From positions 1 to 14,097 of the forward strand of contig JAEYQX010000001.1 of the NCBI GenBank assembly GCA_023409795.1: a stretch of 14,097 nucleotides of DNA, in the 5' to 3' direction. Position 1 is the first letter of the stretch; each line of letters starts with the position of its first letter. The stretch is from Pseudomonadota bacterium (GTDB lineage: Bacteria; Pseudomonadota; Alphaproteobacteria; Caulobacterales; Caulobacteraceae). Position numbers and translations under genes: made by a program. Below the pieces are notes generated by a model, which made no database searches, was not told the origin of the DNA, and worked only from the letters and a program-made list of their open reading frames with translations. Of the stretch, positions 1 through 5,735 are shown piece by piece.

Positions 1-576
1 GCCTCACGTGGTTGGCCGCACCCTCGTCGGCCAGGTGCGAGACGGCGGGCAGGGCGTCGTGGACGGCGAAATGGCGCGGGTCGGGAAAGAGGGCGTTCAG
101 GGCACGCCGGGTCTGCGGATGCTCCAGCGCGCGGTGCAGGTTGGTGTGCAGGTTGGCCGGGGTGAAGTGGACGCGGCCGTCGGCGGCATCGGCGCTGGGC
201 GTCACGGTCGCGGCATTGGCTGCCCACATGGGCGAGGCCGAACAGGCGGCGGCGGCAAAGGCGGGGGCCTGCTTCCAGGCGGCCCCAGCACCTGGCTGTC
301 CGTGCCGCCAAAGCCCAGAGCGCGCAGGAAGGGGACGTTGGGCCGCTCGTGCGGGGGCAGGACGAACTGGGGCAGGCCCAGGTCCGCCAGCCGCTTCATC
401 TTGTCCAGGCCCTGCAGGACGGCGGCGCGGGGATTGGAGGCCTCACCCTTGTTCAGGGACGAGGCCAAGTTGCCGGGGCTGAGGCCCGCATAGGAATGGG
501 TCGGGCCGATCAGGCCGTCCGCATTGGCTTCGATGGCGTGGGGCATGGCGGGCCTTGAGTTGAAACTGGTGGTCAT
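1..576 (-). pseudogene. astB: N-succinylarginine dihydrolase, frameshifted and cut by the window edge
   Basis: AstB converts N2-succinylarginine to N2-succinylornithine, ammonia and CO2, the second step of the AST pathway. From the ATG at 574-576 the reading begins MTTSFNSRP and carries family blocks ANADGLIGPTHSYAGLS, SNPR, QGL.KMK and LPPHERP, closely following E. coli AstB. After GGTDSQVLG the frame is lost at the CCCC run 283-286 (plus strand). Adding one base restores AAWKQAP, then SASPMWAANAAT, VHFTPANLHTNLHRALE and LADEGAANH up to the left edge. The Glu of DEGAANH corresponds to E174 of the E. coli Cys-His-Glu triad; the His and Cys lie beyond the window. It is the last visible gene of the AST cluster, 63 bases after astD. 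The lesion may be a sequencing or assembly error in a homopolymer rather than a true inactivation. A start 18 bases upstream (594) is possible but adds only MRGPNT. Confidence 0.88.
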
Positions 577-586
577 GGTGTTGGGA

Positions 587-637
587 CCCCTCATCCGTCA
601 GCCTGCGGCTGCCACCTTCTCCCGCAAGGGGAGAAGG
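587..637 (+). repeat. Two-hairpin palindromic intergenic repeat, copy A1
   Basis: This begins CCCCTCATCCG. Hairpin 1 is CAGCC-TGC-GGCTG (599-611) and hairpin 2 is CCTTCTCCC / GGGAGAAGG (615-623 with 629-637, a 9-bp stem). It fills the astD-astB junction and shares its frame CCCCTCATCC...CACCTTCTCC...GGAGAAGG with copy A2. There is no T-run, so a strong intrinsic terminator is unlikely. A REP-like element is the best description. Confidence 0.75.
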
Positions 638-639
638 AA

Positions 640-2055
640 TCAGCCCAGGCCCTTGATTTCGCCAAGGACGGACTTGACCTCGGGGGCCTCAAAGCTGGCG
701 ACGGGGTAGGCGCAGTAGTCGGCGGCGTAGTAGGCGCTGGGGCGGTGGTTGCCGCTGGCTCCCAGGCCACCGAAGGGCATATCGCCGGCCGCCCCGGTGG
801 TCGGGCGGTTGAAGTTGACCACGCCCGCGCGGATGCGGTTGACGAAGCGCTCCCAGTGGCGCGGGTCATCGCTGATCAGGCCTGCCGACAGGCCATAGCG
901 GGTGTCGTTGGCGGCCTGGATCGCGGCGTCATAGGTCGGGACGCGGATGACCGACAGGAAGGGTGCAAAGATCTCCTCGTCCGGCACGTCCAGGCCGGTC
1001 ACGTCGATGATGGCCGGCTGGACAAAGGCCTCGGACAGGCCGTCGATGCCGCCCGAGGCGCGGATGACGCGGGCCCCGGCGCGGATGCGCTCATTGAGGG
1101 CCTCCAGCGCCGCGCGGGCGGCACGGGCCGAGATCAGCGGGCCGCCATAGGGCTCGGTATGGAAGTCGTAGGGGGCGAACAGCAGGCGGTCCGACAGCTC
1201 GGCCACGGCCTCGATGATGGCATCGCCCCGGGGGCCTTCGGGCACGATCAGGCGACGCGCGCACGAGCAGCGCTGGCCGGTGGTGATGAAGGCCGACTGG
1301 ACCACGTGGGAGGCGACGGCCTGGGCATCGGCGGCGTCCCAGACGACCAGAGGGTTATTGCCCCCCAGCTCCAGGGCCAGGATGACGTGGGGATCATCGG
1401 CGAACTTGCGGCGGAAATGGGCCCCGGCGGCCCCCGAGCCGGTGAACATCAGGGCGTCGATCGGCTGGTCCAGCAGGGCCGCGCCGGTGTCACGCCCGCC
1501 CTGGACCAGGTTGACCACCCCGGCGGGCAGGTCGGCGGCCTGGAGGCATTCGACCATCAGCTGGCCGGTCAGCGGCGTCTCCTCGGACGGCTTGAAGACC
1601 ACGGTGTCGCCGGCCAGCAGGGCCGGGACGATGTGGCCGTTGGGCAGGTGGCCGGGGAAGTTGAACGGGCCAAGCACCGCCGCCACGCCGTGCGGGCGGT
1701 GACGCAGGGTGGCGCTGCCGAAGGGCATCTCACGGCTGCGCTCGCCGGTGCGCTCGTCATAGGCGCGGATCGAGATGTCGACCTTGCCCTGCATCGAGGC
1801 CAGCTCGGTCCGGGTCTCCCACAGGGCCTTGCCGGTTTCCTGGCTGATGACCCGGGCGATCTCGTCGGCGCGGTCCTTGAGGATGGCCTGGTAGCGCTTG
1901 ACCGCATCGACGCGGGCCTGGCGCGGGCGCTCGGCCCAGTCAGGGAAGGCGTCGCGCGCGGCCTGGACAGCGGCGGCCACCTGCTGGGGGGTGGCTGCGG
2001 CCCCTTCCCAGACGGTTTCACCGGTGGCGGGGTTGATCGAGGTCAGCTGGGTCAT
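640..2055 (-). CDS. astD: N-succinylglutamate 5-semialdehyde dehydrogenase
   Basis: This NAD-dependent cytosolic enzyme oxidises N-succinylglutamate semialdehyde to N-succinylglutamate, step four of AST arginine catabolism. The 471-residue protein is a full-length aldehyde dehydrogenase. Visible residues are Asn132 in GPFNFPGHLPNGH, Lys155 in VVFKPSEETP (cofactor contact), the general base Glu229 in LELGGNNP and the nucleophile Cys263 in TTGQRCSCARRL. The last motif is the form seen in AstD. The C-terminal NFNRPTTGAAGDMPFGGLGASGNHRPSAYYAADYC region also fits AstD better than other aldehyde dehydrogenases. The ATG at 2053-2055 gives the family N-terminus (INPATGETVWEG). It sits between astA (123 bases upstream) and astB (63 bases downstream) on the same strand, each gap holding a palindromic repeat. 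No odd residues were noticed. Confidence 0.96.
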   Translation of the reverse strand: MTQLTSINPATGETVWEGAAATPQQVAAAVQAARDAFPDWAERPRQARVDAVKRYQAILKDRADEIARVISQETGKALWETRTELASMQGKVDISIRAYDERTGERSREMPFGSATLRHRPHGVAAVLGPFNFPGHLPNGHIVPALLAGDTVVFKPSEETPLTGQLMVECLQAADLPAGVVNLVQGGRDTGAALLDQPIDALMFTGSGAAGAHFRRKFADDPHVILALELGGNNPLVVWDAADAQAVASHVVQSAFITTGQRCSCARRLIVPEGPRGDAIIEAVAELSDRLLFAPYDFHTEPYGGPLISARAARAALEALNERIRAGARVIRASGGIDGLSEAFVQPAIIDVTGLDVPDEEIFAPFLSVIRVPTYDAAIQAANDTRYGLSAGLISDDPRHWERFVNRIRAGVVNFNRPTTGAAGDMPFGGLGASGNHRPSAYYAADYCAYPVASFEAPEVKSVLGEIKGLG

Positions 2056-2123
2056 CGGGTCTTTGCCTTTGGTCCCCGGGGAGGGGCCATCAGATCTAAA
2101 TGAGGAGAATGAAGAGGGCGTTC

Positions 2124-2176
2124 CCCCTCATCCGAGCCGCTGACGCGGCCCACCTTCTCCGGCGGGGGGAGAAGGG
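2124..2176 (+). repeat. Two-hairpin palindromic intergenic repeat, copy A2
   Basis: This starts CCCCTCATCCG like copy A1. Hairpin 1 is GCCGC-TGAC-GCGGC (2136-2149) and hairpin 2 is CCTTCTCC / GGAGAAGG (2153-2160 with 2168-2175). The hairpin 1 stem differs in sequence from A1 but pairs just as well. It lies in the astA-astD junction and ends 3 bases from the astA stop. Confidence 0.75.
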
Positions 2177-2178
2177 TT

Positions 2179-3186
2179 TCAGACTTTGACGCGGATGGGG
2201 TCGCCGGCCTTGAGGCGCAGGGCGGCGGCGGTTTCGGGGGTGATGGTGGCGGTGTCGCCCTCGATCAGGGCCCGGGCGCGCACGGCGCGGAAGTCGCTGA
2301 TGCTGGCGGTCGAGATCAGGCCCGGCAGGTCCACCTCGAAGTCGCTCTCGATGCGGGTGGTCAGGGCACGGGTGTCGCGCACGGTGCGGATGTTGTCGCG
2401 ACCGCACGAGACGGTGGGCCCGGCATCAAAGATGTCGATCAGGCCGTTGGGGCGGAAGCCCTCGCTTTCCAGCAAGGCCATGGCGGGCACGCCCTGGGGG
2501 TGGACCTTGCCGATCACGGCGCGGGCCGGTTCGGGCAGCAGCTCGACATAGATCGGATGGCGCGGGGCCAGGTCGAGGATGAACTGCTTGTCGGTCGAGC
2601 CGGTCATGCGGTCGGCGTCGTCGAAGTCCATCGGGAAGAACTTGTGCGCCTCATGGTCCCAGAAGGGGCAGTAGCCGTCGGGGGTAAAGACGCCGCGCAG
2701 CTCGGCCAGGACATTGTCGGCAAACAGGTCCGGCTGGGCCCCGATCAGCATATAGCGCGACTGGGCCAGCAGGCGCCCCGCGCCACCCTTGCGCCGGTCG
2801 GCCTTGAGGAAGAGGGAGCCGACCTCGGTCCAGCCGGTGCACTCATTGACCAGGACCAGGGTCTGGTGGTTCAGGCGCAGGCCCAGGGACGGCGACTGGA
2901 CCGTGTTGTTGACCACGCGGAACGAGAAGAAGGGACGCTTGAGCCCCACGGTCGCCTTGACCGAGCCGACGCCGTCGATGTCGCCGGTGTCGGTGTCTTC
3001 CAGCATCAGGGTATACCAGGCCTCCTCGGGCGCGACGCGGCCCTCGAAACTGGCCTGGCTCAGCTCCAGCCGCTCGCTGAGGACATCGGCGTCCTCGGGC
3101 AGGCTGGTGAAGCCGGGGCCGGACAGGATGGCCAGCTCAAGCAGGTGATGAAGGTCGGCGGGACCGGCGGGACGGACAACAAGCAT
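2179..3186 (-). CDS. astA: Arginine N-succinyltransferase
   Basis: AstA transfers succinyl from succinyl-CoA to the alpha-amino group of arginine, committing it to the AST pathway. The 335-residue product matches the family length (344 in E. coli) and aligns along its whole length. Blocks seen are MLVVRPAGPADL at the N-terminus, GFTSLP (25-30), the acyl-CoA-binding-type loop RRKGGAGRLL (131-140), AELRGVFTPDGYCPFW (161-176), FFPMDF (183-188), HPIYVELLP (210-218), KVHPQGVPA (227-235), EGFRPNGLIDIFDAGPT (242-258) and the C-terminal LKAGDPIRVKV. Some bacteria carry paired AstA-like subunits (AruF/AruG) that also act on ornithine; with one copy here, the single-subunit enzyme is more likely. The M20 hydrolase gene is 133 bases upstream and astD 123 bases downstream. 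Confidence 0.96.
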   Translation of the reverse strand: MLVVRPAGPADLHHLLELAILSGPGFTSLPEDADVLSERLELSQASFEGRVAPEEAWYTLMLEDTDTGDIDGVGSVKATVGLKRPFFSFRVVNNTVQSPSLGLRLNHQTLVLVNECTGWTEVGSLFLKADRRKGGAGRLLAQSRYMLIGAQPDLFADNVLAELRGVFTPDGYCPFWDHEAHKFFPMDFDDADRMTGSTDKQFILDLAPRHPIYVELLPEPARAVIGKVHPQGVPAMALLESEGFRPNGLIDIFDAGPTVSCGRDNIRTVRDTRALTTRIESDFEVDLPGLISTASISDFRAVRARALIEGDTATITPETAAALRLKAGDPIRVKV

Positions 3187-3256
3187 TCAATAGGGTCCTA
3201 TGGCCGAGGGGTAGCAGGGTTTTGGTTTCGGTGGGCGGGCGCGTGGGAAGGGGGAT

Positions 3257-3306
3257 GGCCCCTCCACCGCTGCGCGGTCCCCCTCCCCACGAGGTGGGGA
3301 GGAAAT
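3257..3306 (+). repeat. Two-hairpin palindromic intergenic repeat, copy B1
   Basis: This reads GGCCCCTCC, then hairpin 1 ACCGC-TGC-GCGGT (3266-3278), then hairpin 2 CCTCCCCAC-GAG-GTGGGGAGG (3282-3302, a 9-bp stem), then AAAT. It matches copy B2 at about 46 of 50 positions, with the differences confined to the two loops. It lies in the junction between the M20 hydrolase and astA. Confidence 0.8.
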
Positions 3307-3319
3307 TCGGGGGTGTTGC

Positions 3320-4576
3320 TCATGCCAGGGTTTCCAGGCGCAGGGCCTTGAGGCGGGCGGCGTCGATCTCGCCAGAGGCGATCTTGCACAGGATCAGGGC
3401 GCTGAGCTGGGCGCGCTCGACGAAGCTGGCGGGCCAGGCATATTCCTGGTCGGAGTGGATGTCGCCGCCGATGACGCCCAGGGTATCGACATTGGGCAGG
3501 CCCGCCGCGTGCAGGTTGTTGCCTTCGCAGACGCCGCCGGAGGGCTGCCAGCGGATGGCCTGGCCCAGCAGCTCACCGGCCTGGCGCACGGCCTCGAACA
3601 GGGCGCTCTGGCTGGCGTCCATCGGCTTGGGCGCGCGGGTCATGCCACCGTGAAGGTCCAGGGCCAGGCCGGGGAAGGGGGGCTGGGCCGTGATCTCGGC
3701 AATGGCGTCGGTGATCCACGAGGCACCCTGGGCATCGGGCACGCGCACGTTGAAGCGGACCACGGCATTGTCGGCCACGACATTGAGCGGGCCGCCGCCG
3801 CTGATCTTGGCCACATTGACGGTGACGCCGTCGCGCTGGCCGTTCAGGGCGTGCAGGCGCGCCGCGATGATGGCGGCCCCGGCCACGGCATTGGCCCCTT
3901 CATGGAAGGCGCGGCCGGCGTGGGCTGCCTTGCCCGTGACGATCAGGTGGAAGTTGCCGCTGCCCTTGCGCTCGCCCGCAAGCGTGCCATCGGCCATGGC
4001 CGGCTCATAGGTCAGGCCCACGTGGCCGCGCGCGCCCAGCTGGGCCAGCAGCGGGGCCGAGGCGGGCGAGCCGATCTCCTCGTCCGGGGACAGCAGGACC
4101 GACCAGCCGAGGCGGTCGCGGTGCGGGTGGGTCTCGAAGGCCTCGAGCGCCGCCAGCATGACGCTGATGCCGCCCTTCATGTCGGCCACGCCGGGGCCGT
4201 TCAGGGCACCGTCGGGGCGGGTGGTGACGCTCTGGAAGGCGCTGTCGGCGGGAAAGACGGTGTCATAGTGGCCGGTCAGGACGACCTGGATCGGGGCCTG
4301 GGGACGGGCCTGGACCAGCAGGGCGTCGGCATAGGATTCGGGGATGACCGCGCCGCTGTCGGCCACGGTGGTCGAGGCCCCGGTGGCCAGGCGCTGGACC
4401 GTGGCCCCGGCCAGGCTGCGGCCCTCGGCCTCCAGGACCTCAAGCATCCGGTTCAGGCCCGCCCGGTTGCGGCTGCCCGAGTTGATATTGGCCCAGGCGA
4501 TGGTGCGCGCGACGATCGCCTCGCCTCGCGCTGCCACGTGGTCGAGCACGGCCTGGTCTTCAGAATGAATCCGCAT
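3320..4576 (-). CDS. M20-family zinc hydrolase, carboxypeptidase G2-like
   Basis: This is a metallohydrolase expected to cut an amide bond in an N-acyl amino acid, cytosolic (no signal peptide seen). From the ATG at 4574-4576 it has 418 residues. The co-catalytic zinc ligands are all present: His103 in GHYDTVF, Asp132 in GPGVADMKGG, Glu167 in SPDEEIGS, Glu191 in TYEP and His374 in GGDIHSDQEY, with Glu166 as general base. Spacings between the first four ligands (29, 35, 24) equal those recalled for carboxypeptidase G2 (H112, D141, E176, E200). That enzyme releases glutamate from folates, which suggests N-succinylglutamate as substrate here, replacing AstE (inference from context). An upstream in-frame start at 4654 would add 26 residues (MRIKTQARFAGC...) with no family similarity and is rejected. 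No Shine-Dalgarno precedes the chosen ATG. It is the promoter-proximal gene of the AST cluster. Confidence 0.88.
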   Translation of the reverse strand: MRIHSEDQAVLDHVAARGEAIVARTIAWANINSGSRNRAGLNRMLEVLEAEGRSLAGATVQRLATGASTTVADSGAVIPESYADALLVQARPQAPIQVVLTGHYDTVFPADSAFQSVTTRPDGALNGPGVADMKGGISVMLAALEAFETHPHRDRLGWSVLLSPDEEIGSPASAPLLAQLGARGHVGLTYEPAMADGTLAGERKGSGNFHLIVTGKAAHAGRAFHEGANAVAGAAIIAARLHALNGQRDGVTVNVAKISGGGPLNVVADNAVVRFNVRVPDAQGASWITDAIAEITAQPPFPGLALDLHGGMTRAPKPMDASQSALFEAVRQAGELLGQAIRWQPSGGVCEGNNLHAAGLPNVDTLGVIGGDIHSDQEYAWPASFVERAQLSALILCKIASGEIDAARLKALRLETLA

Positions 4577-4583
4577 AATGGCG

Positions 4584-4612
4584 ACACTAGACGGTGGTTT
4601 CCCAAAGGTGAA
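4584..4612 (-). promoter_or_regulatory. Possible leaderless promoter of the AST cluster
   Basis: On the minus strand TTCACC (4607-4612) and TAGTGT (4584-4589) are separated by 17 bases. The expected transcription start, about 7 bases further on, falls right at the ATG of the M20 hydrolase gene, which lacks a ribosome binding site. Both hexamers match the consensus only partly (4/6 and 3/6), so this is a weak call. Confidence 0.22.
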
Positions 4613-4689
4613 GGGGCGGCAACCTGCGAAGCGGGCTTGGGTTTTTATGCGCATAGGCGCTAGGTAGGGCGATTGGGGAGAAGAAGATC

Positions 4690-5148
4690 ATGACCAGGGA
4701 TACCGCGTTTCCCAGCCCGTTCGGCCCGGCCCGGACCGAGAACCAGGTCCGCGCCATGGCCCGGCTGAGCAGCCTTGGCTTTGGCCTGTGGGCCGCGGTC
4801 AGCCTGATCCAGGCGGTCGGGGTCTGGTATGGGGCCAGCGCCGATTTCGAGCCCTATCGCCAGGGCACCGCCGGTTTCTCGGTCTTTCTGGCCGTGGTGA
4901 CGGCGCTGCTGGCCCTGTGGCAGTGGAAGCGGCCCAACCGCATCCTGCCCGTGCTGGGGATCGCCTGGGCCCTTTATGAGCTGTCGGCCTTCCTGACCTC
5001 GGCCCTGGTCGGCGCGTCCCTGGCAGCCGAGGGGCTGCCGGTCTGGTCGCCCTACCTGGCCATGGCCGCCATGGCGGGCAGCCTGGTCCTGCACATCGGC
5101 GGGGTGCGCGGTGCCGCTGGCCTGGCGCGCCTGACGACCCGATCCTGA
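4690..5148 (+). CDS. Four-helix integral membrane protein of unknown function
   Basis: I do not recognise this 152-residue protein. It has a short polar N-terminus (MTRDTAFPSPFGPARTENQ) and then four hydrophobic segments at roughly residues 28-48, 60-79, 85-112 and 118-138. Charged loops (FEPYRQG, WKRPNR) lie between them and a short basic tail follows. This predicts a small inner-membrane protein with both ends on the same side. The ATG is well supported by GGGGAG at 4675-4680, 9 bases upstream. It diverges from the AST cluster across a 113-base spacer and is followed after 21 bases by arsC, so the two plus-strand genes are probably co-transcribed. The context does not reveal a function. The high-GC third-position codon use matches the neighbours. 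Confidence 0.85.
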   Translation: MTRDTAFPSPFGPARTENQVRAMARLSSLGFGLWAAVSLIQAVGVWYGASADFEPYRQGTAGFSVFLAVVTALLALWQWKRPNRILPVLGIAWALYELSAFLTSALVGASLAAEGLPVWSPYLAMAAMAGSLVLHIGGVRGAAGLARLTTRS

Positions 5149-5169
5149 ACCTTTACAGTGAGTTGAACC

Positions 5170-5511
5170 ATGACCTTCACCCTCTATCACAACCCGAAAT
5201 GCTCGACTTCGCGCAAGGCGGTGGAGCTGCTCCAGGAAAAGGGCGTGGCCTTTGAGGTGGTCGAATACCTGAAGACCGGCTGGGACGCCCAGACCCTGGA
5301 TCGCCTGGCGCAGAAGACCGGCGTCGGGCTGAAGGGCCTGCTGCGCAAGCGCGAGGAACGGACCGGCGAACTGCTGGAATCGGGGGCGTCGGACGACGTC
5401 ATCCGCGCCGCCATGATCGAACAGCCCGTCCTGGTCGAACGCCCGATCGTCGAGACCGACAAGGGAGCCCGCATCGGCCGCCCGCTGGAAAGCGTGCTCG
5501 AGGTGCTTTGA
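5170..5511 (+). CDS. arsC: Glutaredoxin-type arsenate reductase, ArsC/Spx family
   Basis: This thioredoxin-fold enzyme is expected to reduce arsenate to arsenite using glutathione and glutaredoxin. The 113-residue protein carries the signature YHNPKCSTSRK with catalytic Cys11. The three arginines that bind the oxyanion in plasmid R773 ArsC have clear counterparts: Arg59 in LLRKRE, Arg91 in LVERPIV and Arg104 in RIGRPLE. This argues for arsenate reductase over the redox-inactive Spx or YffB relatives. The protein stops at ESVLEVL, shorter than R773 ArsC (about 140), as is usual for chromosomal homologues. No arsR, arsB or acr3 is nearby, so it is an isolated housekeeping-type copy rather than an arsenic island. 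It lies 21 bases after the membrane protein gene. The ribosome binding site is weak (AGTGAG at 5157-5162). Confidence 0.9.
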   Translation: MTFTLYHNPKCSTSRKAVELLQEKGVAFEVVEYLKTGWDAQTLDRLAQKTGVGLKGLLRKREERTGELLESGASDDVIRAAMIEQPVLVERPIVETDKGARIGRPLESVLEVL

Positions 5512-5518
5512 GGGTTTG

Positions 5519-5544
5519 ATCCTCGCCTGCGGGCGGGGGAGGAT
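5519..5544 (+). terminator. Imperfect hairpin after arsC, possible terminator
   Basis: ATCCTC (5519-5524) pairs with GAGGAT (5539-5544), with GCC/GGC possible inside. It starts 8 bases after the arsC stop. There is no T-run, so termination is uncertain; it could instead be a degenerate palindromic repeat. Confidence 0.3.
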
Positions 5545-5573
5545 GAAGCGGTGCCACCCTTTCAGCCGTCAGC

Positions 5574-5634
5574 ATTTCCTCCCCATGCCAATGGGGAGGT
5601 GGATCGGCGGCGTCAGCCGTCGAGACGGAGGGGC
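5574..5634 (-). repeat. Two-hairpin palindromic repeat, inverted copy B3
   Basis: Read on the minus strand this starts GCCCCTCC and ends TGGGGAGGAAAT like copies B1 and B2. The distal hairpin CCTCCCCAT / ATGGGGAGG (5578-5586 with 5591-5599) has a 9-bp stem. The proximal hairpin (CGGC-TGAC-GCCG core) is longer than in B1/B2 and unlike them in sequence. It faces copy B2 across 22 bases, forming a doublet between the convergent arsC and tamB. Confidence 0.75.
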
Positions 5635-5656
5635 GGGTAAAGGCTGGGATCAACCG

Positions 5657-5706
5657 GGCCCCTCCACCGCTTCGCGGTCCCCCTCCCCACATCGTGGGGA
5701 GGAAAT
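5657..5706 (+). repeat. Two-hairpin palindromic repeat, copy B2
   Basis: This has hairpin 1 ACCGC-TTC-GCGGT (5666-5678) and hairpin 2 CCTCCCCAC-ATC-GTGGGGAGG (5682-5702), then AAAT. It is nearly identical to B1, 2.4 kb away. With B3 it makes an inverted pair whose outer 12 bases (ATTTCCTCCCCA and TGGGGAGGAAAT) are exact complements. It may also end tamB transcripts, since it lies just past the tamB stop. Confidence 0.8.
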
Positions 5707-5735
5707 GACGCTTTATCCCCGTGGGGAGCGGCCCC

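Noticed and set aside
8..493. Plus-strand open frames over astB
   Set aside because: The minus-strand sequence shows unmistakable AstB similarity across the same bases once the frame break is allowed for.
4577..4654. 26-residue N-terminal extension of the M20 hydrolase
   Set aside because: It is unlike the family and would occupy most of the divergent promoter region.
5170..5511. An arsenic resistance island
   Set aside because: Only a lone arsC is present; no arsR, arsB/acr3 or arsH neighbours and no mobile-element signs.
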